Assembly (NCBI GenBank): GCA_021324075.1
Contig: JAJPJW010000209.1
Coordinates: 1 to 32,721 of the forward strand
Length of the DNA: 32,721 nucleotides
Direction: 5' to 3'
Origin: Pseudomonadota bacterium
GTDB taxonomy: Bacteria > Oederibacteriota > Muellerivitia > Muellerivitales > Muellerivitaceae
In this document: positions 8,612 through 15,336 of the stretch, one piece after another
Layout: every line of letters begins with the position of its first letter
Position numbering within the stretch: the first letter of the stretch is position 1
Translations under genes and position numbers: made by a program
The notes under the pieces: generated by a model
Database searches by the model: none
The model's input: only the letters and a program-made list of their open reading frames with translations
Told to the model about the DNA's origin: nothing

Positions 8612-9514
8612 CTACACCTTCTCCGGTTGGTATTTGCCGAACAACCCGGCGGGTTTGAAGATGAGGATGAGGATCAGGATGGCGAAGGCCAGGGCGTCCC
8701 GGTAGGTCGAGGAGCCGTAGCCCACCACCATGGATTCGGAGATGCCCATGAGGAAGCCGCCCACCACCGCCCCCCGGATGCTGCCGATCCCGCCCAAAAC
8801 CGCGGCCACAAAGGCCTTGATGCCGATCATGACGCCCATCAGGGGGTCCACACGGGGGTAGGAGATGCCCACCAGGATGCCCGCCGCGGCCGCCAGGGCC
8901 GAGCCGATGACGAAAGTGATGCTGATGATGTTTTCGGTAGGGATGCCCACCAGGGAGGCCGTCTCATGGGAATGGGATACCGCCCGCATGGCCCGCCCCA
9001 GCTTGGTTCTCTGCACGATCCACTCCAGCGCGAACATCAGGAAGAGCGAAGTCCCGAACACCGTGACCTGCTGGTTGGTGATGGAAAGCTCCCCCGATTG
9101 GAAAAGGGGGATATTCGGCATGATGGTTGGGAAAACCCGGGGAGTCGCCCCGAAAACCACCTGGCCCAGGTTTTCCAAAAGCAGGGACACCCCCACCGCC
9201 GTAATCAGCAGGTTTAACCGGGGCACGTTGCGAAGGGGCCGGTAGGCGAAGCGCTCGATGAGGTAGCCCAACAGGGCGGAGGCGGCCATGGCCGCGGCCA
9301 TGACGGCAAGGAAGCCGCCCAGCGTGGGGTTGTCCGAAACGTGCAGGGCCAGGGCGGTAAAGAGGCCGGCGTAGGCCCCCACCATGACGATGTCGCCGTG
9401 GGCGAAGTTGATGAGCCGCAGGATGCCGTAAACCATGGTATAGCCCAAGGCGATGAGGGCGTAGATGGAACCCAGGGCGGTGCCGTTCAACAACAGTTGG
9501 AGAAAACCTTCCAT
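8612..9514 (-). CDS. livH: Branched-chain amino acid type ABC transporter permease, LivH family
   Basis: 300 residues, about 8 membrane segments. Second permease of the HAAT importer. It begins LLNGTALGSIYALIALGYTM, with the typical YGILRLINFAHGDIVMVGAY following, and ends in GGIGSIRGAVVGGFLMGISE. These are strong LivH signatures. ATG 9514 has AAGGA 6 bases upstream. It is the first gene of the livH-DUF1330-livM unit. Its predicted promoter (9702-9729) lies beyond a 148-bp palindromic repeat, so the mRNA leader would contain this repeat. Confidence 0.92.
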   Translation of the reverse strand: MEGFLQLLLNGTALGSIYALIALGYTMVYGILRLINFAHGDIVMVGAYAGLFTALALHVSDNPTLGGFLAVMAAAMAASALLGYLIERFAYRPLRNVPRLNLLITAVGVSLLLENLGQVVFGATPRVFPTIMPNIPLFQSGELSITNQQVTVFGTSLFLMFALEWIVQRTKLGRAMRAVSHSHETASLVGIPTENIISITFVIGSALAAAAGILVGISYPRVDPLMGVMIGIKAFVAAVLGGIGSIRGAVVGGFLMGISESMVVGYGSSTYRDALAFAILILILIFKPAGLFGKYQPEKV

Positions 9515-9530
9515 TTAAGTCCTTATAGCT

Positions 9531-9678
9531 GTCATTGCGAGGAGTGCCCTGCGAATAGCAGGGCGATTAAGACGAAGTAACCTCAGTCCAAAAATAAACG
9601 CCCGGGAAAAGGCTTATTTCAACTGGGGTTGCTTCGTCATGACCGAGCCCCCATTCGGGGCCCATTCCTCGCAATGAC
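9531..9678. repeat. MITE-like palindrome of the GTCATTGCGAGGAG type in the livH leader
   Basis: Terminal arms GTCATTGCGAGGA (9531-9543) and its exact complement (9666-9678) enclose inner arms GACGAAGTAACCTCAG (9571-9586) and the complement of GACGAAGCAACCCCAG (9623-9638), 14 of 16 matching. This 148-bp nested palindrome has no coding capacity. Repeats that start with GTCATTGCGAG and contain GAAGCAA are a well-known dispersed family in many environmental genomes, and are thought to be non-autonomous elements. Confidence 0.85.
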
Positions 9679-9701
9679 ATCTTTTACTTTTTTGTTAAGG
9701 A

Positions 9702-9729
9702 ATTTTACCTTCGAACACTTGTGCGCCAA
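9702..9729 (-). promoter_or_regulatory. Predicted promoter of livH-DUF1330-livM
   Basis: On the minus strand TTGGCG (9724-9729), 16-bp spacer, TAAAAT (9702-9707). Transcription would start near 9695, giving a leader of about 180 bases that includes the whole palindromic repeat at 9531-9678. Confidence 0.4.
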
Positions 9730-9755
9730 ACATAAAAACAAGCCGCTCCACGCCC

Positions 9756-9783
9756 TTGACAACGCCCCCGATTGACTTAAATA
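9756..9783 (+). promoter_or_regulatory. Promoter of the metallophosphoesterase gene
   Basis: Perfect TTGACA (9756-9761), 16-bp spacer, TAAATA (9778-9783). The start of transcription would fall at about 9789-9791, after the ATG at 9787, which argues for the downstream TTG start at 9814. Confidence 0.55.
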
Positions 9784-9813
9784 TAAATGGCCTTTTCTAT
9801 TACCGGAGCGAAT

Positions 9814-10983
9814 TTGGCCACCAAACGAACCGTCCTCATCGTCAACCTCGTCCTGAGCCTCTTCTTCCTCATGAACGCCCTTTCCATTTGGGCCGGCTTT
9901 TCCCTCTATCCCTCGCGCTGGCACTTCCCCCTCTTCATGTCCGCCGTGCTCGGCAACCTGCTTTGGCTGCTGGTGCCTCTCATGTTCCAGGGCCATTCGG
10001 GCCCCGTGCTGAGGTTGCTGAGGGCGGTCCTGGCGCCTTTCTGGGTGTTCTGGAACCTGCTCATCTTCCTTTATTCCGTCTTCGTGCTCCTGCTGGGCCT
10101 GGTTTGGCTGGCGGGTTTCATGTGGAGGGGCGTCCCCTTCCCCCCCTTCGCGGTGGTCCCTTCGACCGTTTTCCTGGCCGCCATCGCCTTCGTCACCCTG
10201 GTGGGCTTGTTCCAGGCCCTCTTCACCGTGAAGCTGGAGAGGGTGACCGTACCCATCAGGAACCTTCCCCCGGAATTCGCGGGCTTCAAGATCGCCATGG
10301 TGTCCGACCTGCACGTGGGCCTTTTTACCCGCCCCTCGCGGTTGAGGCAGTTCGCGCGGGTGGCCCAGGAAGCCAGCCCGGATCTTTTCCTGGTTTGCGG
10401 CGACATCACCGATGACGACGCCGTCTACCTGCCCAAGTTCCTCAAAAGCCTGGAAGTGCTCGACCCCTATTTGCCCGCCCTGGGCGTTCTGGGGAACCAC
10501 GACGTTTACGCCAACCCGGAGAAAACCCTTCACGTGCTGGAGGACAGCCGGCTTCAGATGCTGGTCAACGAAGGCATGGTGATCAAAAAAGGGGAGGCGT
10601 CCCTTTGGGTCGCCGGCGTGGGCGACCAGGGCGCCCGGCGCATCGGCAAGTGGGGGTCCGTGGCGCCGGATTTCGACAAGGCCCTGGAAGGCAGGCCCGC
10701 GGGAGTGCCGGTGGTACTCATGGCGCACCAGCCCCAGGGTTTCCAGCAGGCAAAGGAAAGGAAGGTGGACCTGACCTTAAGCGGCCATACGCACGGCGGC
10801 CAGGTGGGCTTCAAGGCGCTCAACTGGTCACTGGCCAAGCTCTTCATGAAACACCACATGGGGCTTTTCAACGAAGAAGGCTGCCATCTTTACGTAACGC
10901 CCGGGACGGGCTATTGGGCCCTGCCGGTGAGGTTCGGTTTGACGCCCGAAGTGAGCCTGATCGAACTGCAGCCGGAAGGATAA
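9814..10983 (+). CDS. Membrane-anchored calcineurin-like metallophosphoesterase (YkuE/COG1408 type)
   Basis: 389 residues from TTG 9814 (398 from ATG 9787; residue numbers below use ATG 9787). About four hydrophobic segments (17-38, 48-67, 82-110, 120-145) precede a complete phosphoesterase domain: VSDLHVG (172-178), CGDITDD (204-210), GNHD (236-239), MAHQP (312-316) and SGHTHGGQ (332-339), followed by the typical PGTGYWALPVRFG ending. All dimetal ligands are present, so it should be active. The substrate is probably a phosphodiester or pyrophosphate in the membrane or envelope (inference). The TTG start has GGAG 5 bases upstream and lies inside the predicted transcript; ATG 9787 has neither property. 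It converges on the first EAL gene. Confidence 0.85.
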   Translation: MATKRTVLIVNLVLSLFFLMNALSIWAGFSLYPSRWHFPLFMSAVLGNLLWLLVPLMFQGHSGPVLRLLRAVLAPFWVFWNLLIFLYSVFVLLLGLVWLAGFMWRGVPFPPFAVVPSTVFLAAIAFVTLVGLFQALFTVKLERVTVPIRNLPPEFAGFKIAMVSDLHVGLFTRPSRLRQFARVAQEASPDLFLVCGDITDDDAVYLPKFLKSLEVLDPYLPALGVLGNHDVYANPEKTLHVLEDSRLQMLVNEGMVIKKGEASLWVAGVGDQGARRIGKWGSVAPDFDKALEGRPAGVPVVLMAHQPQGFQQAKERKVDLTLSGHTHGGQVGFKALNWSLAKLFMKHHMGLFNEEGCHLYVTPGTGYWALPVRFGLTPEVSLIELQPEG

Positions 10984-10986
10984 GTG

Positions 10987-11008
10987 AAGGTCCCCTTCCG
11001 GGAACCTT
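10987..11008. terminator. Hairpin shared by convergent phosphoesterase and EAL genes
   Basis: AAGGT (10987-10991) pairs with ACCTT (11004-11008) and CCC (10993-10995) with GGG (11000-11002), with one mismatch between them and a TTCC loop. It overlaps the stop codon of the EAL gene and has no T tract. It could be a bidirectional stop or only an mRNA end structure. Confidence 0.3.
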
Positions 11009-12293
11009 ATTGGCCCGGATCGACGCTCAAGGATTCGGTGTTGATGTCCAGGCAGAGGATGTACTTCTTGCGGTCCACGTTCTTGAAGACCGAGGACAGC
11101 GTCACGCAGTTGTTGCCCGAGGCCATGGAGAGATAGGGCTCGGTCAGGTAGCTGGTCTTGTTCAGCCCCGATTCCATCAGGAAATAATAATAGTCCTTGA
11201 AGTTGTGGTCCGAGCCCTTGGGGCTCGGCTTGAAGACCACCGGGTTGCGGTGGGGCTTGAAGTTTTTACTGAAAATGCTTTCCGTCACCTGGATCCCCGA
11301 CTCATCCAACACATAGATGTTCTCCACGCTGGGCAGGCGCTCCACCATCCGCTGCAGGATCAGGTCGAAATGGATGGGGTGCATTTCCCTCAGTTCCATC
11401 TGGATCTCGAAGAGGTAGGCGTAAAAGCGGTTCATGTTGAACTTGCGCACGCCCAGCCGCCCCAAGAGGTGTTTCTTGAAGGCTTCGCCCAGGTCGCCGA
11501 CCTTTTGCAAGACGGCCTCTTTTTCCAGGCGGTCGTGGCGCTGGGGCTTGGCGAAGTAATAGCCCTGGACCAGGTCCACGTCGATGTCCAAAAGGTGCAG
11601 GGCCTCCGCCTCGGTCTCCACGCCTTCGGCGATGATCAGGGTCCCCAACTGGCGCGCCATGCCGACGAGGGACTTCAGGACCTGTTGTTTGTAGAAATCC
11701 TCGTGGATTCCCTCGACCAGGAAGCGGTCGATCTTGAGGATGTCGGGCTTGATCAGGGGGATTCGGTTGAGGTTCGAATGGCCCGCTCCCACGTCGTCCA
11801 AGGCGATCAGGAAGCCGTAATTGCGGTAAAGCTTCACGAAACGCTGCAGTTCCTTCAGGTCCATCACTTCCGATTCGACGATCTCGATGGCGATGTTCTG
11901 GGGTTGGAGCCCCATTTCATAGACCTGTGTGCGCAGATGGCCCGATCCCGTCACACCCTGGTCGAAGATGGCCGTGTTCAGGTTGAGGGAAAGCACCAGG
12001 TCGGGCGTGAGGCTGTGGATCATCCGGAAATCGTCCAGGGCCTTGTGGCGGCAGAGGCGGTCCAGTTCCACTTCCAGGCCCTGCTGGGCCGCTTCATGGA
12101 AAAGGTCATGGGGGGGAATGAGACCGCGGGAAGTGGGATGGATGCCCCGGCTGAGGCCTTCCAGCCCCACGATGGAGCGCCGTTTGAGCGAGACAATGGG
12201 CTGGAAATGGGGTTCGATCCATTTCCCGTCGATGATTTCACGCAGGTTGAAAATAGCCGGTTGGGCGCCTTGAGTCAGTGTGCCTTTATCCAT
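11007..12293 (-). CDS. EAL-domain c-di-GMP phosphodiesterase with YkuI-like C-terminal sensor domain (copy 1)
   Basis: 428 residues, no membrane segment. The EAL domain fills about residues 20-255. The signature is EGL (45-47) instead of EAL. The residues known to be needed for catalysis are all present: E45, N104, E137, D166 and D167, K187, E223 and Q243. It should therefore hydrolyse c-di-GMP to pGpG. Residues about 275-428 form a PAS/Cache-like domain (contains MNRFYA, YVLDESGIQVTE, KDYYYFL, TEPYLSMASG) resembling the C-terminal domain of Bacillus YkuI, so activity is probably set by a cytoplasmic signal. The ATG has GAAGGAG 7 bases upstream. It is a gapless paralogue of the next gene, and both share an upstream element (12343-12376 here). 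Confidence 0.88.
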   Translation of the reverse strand: MDKGTLTQGAQPAIFNLREIIDGKWIEPHFQPIVSLKRRSIVGLEGLSRGIHPTSRGLIPPHDLFHEAAQQGLEVELDRLCRHKALDDFRMIHSLTPDLVLSLNLNTAIFDQGVTGSGHLRTQVYEMGLQPQNIAIEIVESEVMDLKELQRFVKLYRNYGFLIALDDVGAGHSNLNRIPLIKPDILKIDRFLVEGIHEDFYKQQVLKSLVGMARQLGTLIIAEGVETEAEALHLLDIDVDLVQGYYFAKPQRHDRLEKEAVLQKVGDLGEAFKKHLLGRLGVRKFNMNRFYAYLFEIQMELREMHPIHFDLILQRMVERLPSVENIYVLDESGIQVTESIFSKNFKPHRNPVVFKPSPKGSDHNFKDYYYFLMESGLNKTSYLTEPYLSMASGNNCVTLSSVFKNVDRKKYILCLDINTESLSVDPGQ

Positions 12294-12342
12294 TGGAGGT
12301 CTCCTTCAAAGCCAACCACACCCTTGCTTTATCGGGAAATCA

Positions 12343-12376
12343 AATAAACCACCGGTGCGGAAGCTTTACAAGTTAA
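12343..12376 (-). promoter_or_regulatory. Conserved 34-bp element upstream of EAL gene copy 1
   Basis: It matches the element upstream of copy 2 (13874-13907) at 26 of 34 positions without gaps. Conservation is concentrated at the two ends: on the gene strand TTAACTTG at one end and GGTGGTTTATT at the other. CTTG and TTTATT are about 18 bases apart, so it may be a promoter with non-standard hexamers or a promoter plus activator site. The ATG follows 49 bases later. Confidence 0.5.
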
Positions 12377-12463
12377 ATCCGGGAAAAGGGCGGAATAAGC
12401 CGAAACGACAACAAACCTTCCGGTTGATTCGCACAAGGACTGGCTGGTTTAACCCTTTCAAAG

Positions 12464-12496
12464 AAAAAAACCGAAGGGGTTACCGGCTTTTGCCGG
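12464..12496 (-). terminator. Possible terminator of EAL gene copy 2
   Basis: On the minus strand a perfect CCGGC-AAAA-GCCGG hairpin (12483-12496) is followed by a second short stem AACC/GGTT and a run of seven T (12464-12470). It lies about 50 bases after the stop of copy 2 and within the gap before copy 1, which suggests that the two EAL genes are transcribed separately. Confidence 0.4.
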
Positions 12497-12545
12497 AAAG
12501 TTTTTAGGGCCGAAAACTGCGGTTCAAGATTGACAGGGATCTTCC

Positions 12546-13832
12546 CTAACCTGCGTTTTCGTCGCCCAGGGCGTGCGTGTTGACGTCCAGGCAAAGGATG
12601 AACCGTTTCTTTTCCTCATTCATGAAAAACGAAGAGATGGTGACACAACCCGTCCCCGACGCCATAGAAAGGTGGGGTTCGGTGACATAACTGCCTTTGC
12701 TGGAGCTGGGGTCCATGAGGGAAAAATAATAATCCTTCATCGTGTGGTTCGAACCCTTTGGAAAGGGTTGGAAGACCACCGAACGGCGCCGGGCGTGGCC
12801 GTTGCCGTTGAAGAAATATTCCGAAACCTGGGCCCCCTCTTCATTGAGGACGAAGGCCCCTTCCACGAGGGGGGACCTCCCCACGATTCCCTTCAGGGCC
12901 CCGTCGAAATGGGCCAGGCCCTTCATGCGCAGTTCCATTTGGGCTTCCATGATCATGGCGTAAAAACGGTTCATGTTGAACTTGCGCACGCCCATGCGCT
13001 TGAGGAAGGTCTTCTTGAAGGCTTCACCCAGCCCCTCGATGCGGTCTGTCACCGCCTTTTTCTCCAGGAGCGCACGGCGCTGGGGACGGGCGAAAAAATA
13101 ACCCTGGATCATGTCCACGTCCATGTCCAGCAGGAAAAGGGCTTCTTCCTCGGTCTCCACCCCCTCGGCGATGACCAGGGTGCCCAGGCGGCGGGCCATG
13201 TTCAGGAGGGAGCGCAGGACCTCCTGCTTGTAGAAGTCCCTTTGGATGTCCTGCACCAGGAAACGGTCCACCTTCAGGATATCGGGCTTGATGAGGGGGA
13301 TGCGGTTGAGGTTCGAATGCCCCGCCCCCACGTCGTCCAAGGCGATGAGGAAGCCGTGCCCCCGGAAGTTTTCCACGAAACGCTGCAACTCCTTCACATC
13401 CTCCACTTCGGACTCGATGACCTCCAGGGCGATATGCCCCGGCTCCAACCCCAATTCGGCGACCTGGCGTCCCAGGTGGTCCTGCCCCTGCACTCCTTGG
13501 TCGAAAACGGAGGAATCCAGGTTGATCGATAAAAAGAAATCGGGGGATTCGGCCACAACCTGCCGGAAATCATGCATAATTTTTGTCCGGCAAACCCGGT
13601 CCAGGTCCGCTTCCAGGCCCTGGATCATGGCCTGGTGGAAAAGTTCAGTGGGGGGGATCAGTTGGCGGGTGGCGGGGTGAAGTCCCCGGCTCAGGCCTTC
13701 CACGCCGATGATGGAGCGGCGGTTTAAGGAAACAATAGGCTGGAAATGGGGCTCCACCAGGCCGCCCTCAATGATCTCGCGCAGGTTGAAGGCGGGTGGT
13801 TTGGAAACAAGCGGGTGCTTTTCCGGGTCCAT
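12546..13832 (-). CDS. EAL-domain c-di-GMP phosphodiesterase with YkuI-like C-terminal sensor domain (copy 2)
   Basis: 428 residues, exactly as long as copy 1, and alignable to it from end to end without gaps; well over half of the residues are the same by eye, including one identical run of 28 residues around the DDVGAG motif. Catalytic residues are kept at the same positions (E45 in EGL, N104, E137, D166/D167, K187, E223, Q243). The first 15 residues and the sensor domain (residues 275-428) differ most, so the two copies probably answer to different signals or levels of one signal. ATG 13832 has GAGGAG about 5 bases upstream. No GGDEF domain or diguanylate cyclase is nearby. Confidence 0.88.
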   Translation of the reverse strand: MDPEKHPLVSKPPAFNLREIIEGGLVEPHFQPIVSLNRRSIIGVEGLSRGLHPATRQLIPPTELFHQAMIQGLEADLDRVCRTKIMHDFRQVVAESPDFFLSINLDSSVFDQGVQGQDHLGRQVAELGLEPGHIALEVIESEVEDVKELQRFVENFRGHGFLIALDDVGAGHSNLNRIPLIKPDILKVDRFLVQDIQRDFYKQEVLRSLLNMARRLGTLVIAEGVETEEEALFLLDMDVDMIQGYFFARPQRRALLEKKAVTDRIEGLGEAFKKTFLKRMGVRKFNMNRFYAMIMEAQMELRMKGLAHFDGALKGIVGRSPLVEGAFVLNEEGAQVSEYFFNGNGHARRRSVVFQPFPKGSNHTMKDYYFSLMDPSSSKGSYVTEPHLSMASGTGCVTISSFFMNEEKKRFILCLDVNTHALGDENAG

Positions 13833-13873
13833 GGGTGCTCCTCGTGGAAACCCTGGAACGAACCAGGGGTTTT

Positions 13874-13907
13874 AATAAACCACCAGTTGAGGACCTTGGC
13901 AAGTTAA
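13874..13907 (-). promoter_or_regulatory. Conserved 34-bp element upstream of EAL gene copy 2
   Basis: Partner of the element at 12343-12376: 26 of 34 positions are the same, with the outer 11 and 7 bases fully conserved. It ends 41 bases before the ATG, against 49 bases for copy 1. The similarity in position suggests that the regulatory region was duplicated with the gene and is under selection. Confidence 0.5.
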
Positions 13908-13986
13908 TAAACGCGCCGCCGGAAAAAGCTCCTAAAAATGCCCAAAAGAATTCCGGTCCTGGCTTGTCCCACCGCTGGGACTCCAA

Positions 13987-14016
13987 ATAAAAAAGGCCCG
14001 GGGAAACCCGGGCCTT
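13987..14016 (-). terminator. Rho-independent terminator of the livK-like gene
   Basis: A perfect 10-bp stem AAGGCCCGGG/CCCGGGCCTT with a GAAA loop (13993-14016) is followed, on the minus strand, by a run of T (13987-13994). It lies 27 bases after the binding-protein stop codon. Confidence 0.9.
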
Positions 14017-14042
14017 CAGGAACCCATGGTCGTGGCAGTCGC

Positions 14043-15176
14043 TCAGGGATTGACGGTCGTGACGTAGGAGGACTTCCCACCGGAAATTCTCAGCACTACC
14101 GCGGGCTTCACCGCGTTGCGGTCGGCATCGAGGCTGATGGAGCCCGTGACGCCGTTGTAATTCTTGGTGGCCGCGATGGCGTCGCGCAGGTCCGCGCCCT
14201 CCAGGCTCTTGGCGGTTTTCAAGGCCGCCACCAGCACGCCGGCGGCGTCATAGCCCAGGGTGGCCAGGGCGTCCGGCACCTGCCCGTATTTGGCCTGGTA
14301 CTTCTTCACGAAGGCCTGCACCTTCGGGTCGGTGGAGTCGGGTGAATAATGGCTGGAGAAATAACAGCCGTCCAGGGCCTTGCCCCCGATTTCGTAAAGC
14401 TTTGAGGAGTCCCACCCGTCGCCGCCCATCAGGGGAACCTTGATGCCCAATTCCCGGGCCTGCTGGACGATCAGCCCCACTTCGGTGTAGTAACCCGGCA
14501 CGAAGATCACGTCCGGTTTCTTTTCACGGATGGTGGTGAGCTGGGACTTAAAATCCACGTCGCCCGCCACATAGCTCTGGTCCAGGACGATGCTGCCGCC
14601 CTTGTCCTTGAAACGCTTGATGAAGAAATCCGCCAGGCCCATGCTGTAGTCGCTCTTCTGGTCGCGAAAGACCGCGGCGGTCTTGGCCTTGAGGTTGGCC
14701 ATGGCGAAATCGGCCATGACCTGTCCCTGGAAAGGATCGATGAAGCAGACGCGGAAGACGTAGTCCCCCACCTGGGTCACCTTGGGATTGGTGGAAGAGG
14801 GAGTGATCATGGGCACCTTGTGGTCCTGGCAGATGGGCGCCGCCGCCAGCGAAAGCGAGCTGGCCACTTCGCCCAGAATGACCTGGGCCTTGTCCTCGGT
14901 GATGAGCTTGGTCACCACCACCGCCGCTTCCTCGGGCTTGCCTTGGTCGTCGAGGGCCGTCACCTTCAAGGTCTTGCCGTTCACCCCGCCGGCGGCATTG
15001 GCTTCGTCCACCGCCAGTTGGATGCCGTCCTGGGTGGAGATGCCGAAGGTGGCCTGGGCCCCCGTGAGGGAGCCGTATTCCCCGATGCGGATCTCGTTGG
15101 GGTTCAGCTTGGGCCCACAGGAGAGGACCAGGATCAGGGCCGCCAGGGCGGTAAAAGCCATCAACCGTCGTTGCAT
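14043..15176 (-). CDS. Branched-chain amino acid type ABC transporter substrate-binding lipoprotein (LivK-like)
   Basis: 377 residues. Signal peptide ending in LVLSC, so C20 is the predicted lipid anchor. The mature part is a type I periplasmic binding fold (Peripla_BP_6): it starts IRIGEYGSLTGAQATFG, has DEANAAGGVNGK, VILGEVASSLSLAAAP, then TPSSTNPKVTQ and YVFRVCFID, and in the second lobe GYYTEVGLIVQQARELG and GYDAAGVLVAAL. The likely ligands are branched-chain amino acids, other amino acids or amides. It has its own promoter and terminator and is 4.5 kb away from livH/livM, separated by the phosphoesterase and EAL genes. ATG 15176 has GAGGTG 5 bases upstream. It probably feeds the LivHM permease (inference from being the only such set here). 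Confidence 0.9.
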   Translation of the reverse strand: MQRRLMAFTALAALILVLSCGPKLNPNEIRIGEYGSLTGAQATFGISTQDGIQLAVDEANAAGGVNGKTLKVTALDDQGKPEEAAVVVTKLITEDKAQVILGEVASSLSLAAAPICQDHKVPMITPSSTNPKVTQVGDYVFRVCFIDPFQGQVMADFAMANLKAKTAAVFRDQKSDYSMGLADFFIKRFKDKGGSIVLDQSYVAGDVDFKSQLTTIREKKPDVIFVPGYYTEVGLIVQQARELGIKVPLMGGDGWDSSKLYEIGGKALDGCYFSSHYSPDSTDPKVQAFVKKYQAKYGQVPDALATLGYDAAGVLVAALKTAKSLEGADLRDAIAATKNYNGVTGSISLDADRNAVKPAVVLRISGGKSSYVTTVNP

Positions 15177-15207
15177 GAAGCACCTCGTTGGGAAATTTGA
15201 ACGGCTT

Positions 15208-15235
15208 AGGATAGCAAGATTCCAGGGACCGTCAA
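15208..15235 (-). promoter_or_regulatory. Promoter of the livK-like gene
   Basis: On the minus strand TTGACG (15230-15235), 16-bp spacer, TATCCT (15208-15213), about 31 bases before the ATG. Confidence 0.55.
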
Positions 15236-15249
15236 GAAAGAGAAGCTTT

Positions 15250-15286
15250 GCCCTCTCCCTGATAGGGAAGGTCGGGCTGAGGGGGA
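15250..15286. repeat. Short C/G-rich hairpin repeat fragment
   Basis: TCCCT-GAT-AGGGA forms a small stem (15256-15268) flanked by CCCTC and a GGGCTGAGGGGG tail. Read on the minus strand the order (CCCCCTCA, then a C-rich run, then the hairpin) is like each half of the element at 8179-8280. It is probably a single degenerate member of the same kind of repeat. Confidence 0.4.
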
Positions 15287-15336
15287 AGAAGAATCAAAAG
15301 ATAGGCCGAAGGGCTTGGTTCCATTATCTTAGGCGC

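Noticed and set aside
10605-12347. 580-codon open frame antisense to EAL copy 1 and the phosphoesterase end
   Set aside because: The sequence reads as reversed EAL coding; no family pattern.
14782-15336. N-terminal extension of the BaiN-like flavoprotein
   Set aside because: The extra 185 codons are antisense to the livK-like gene and its promoter region, while the FAD motif sits 10 residues after ATG 15337 as in relatives.
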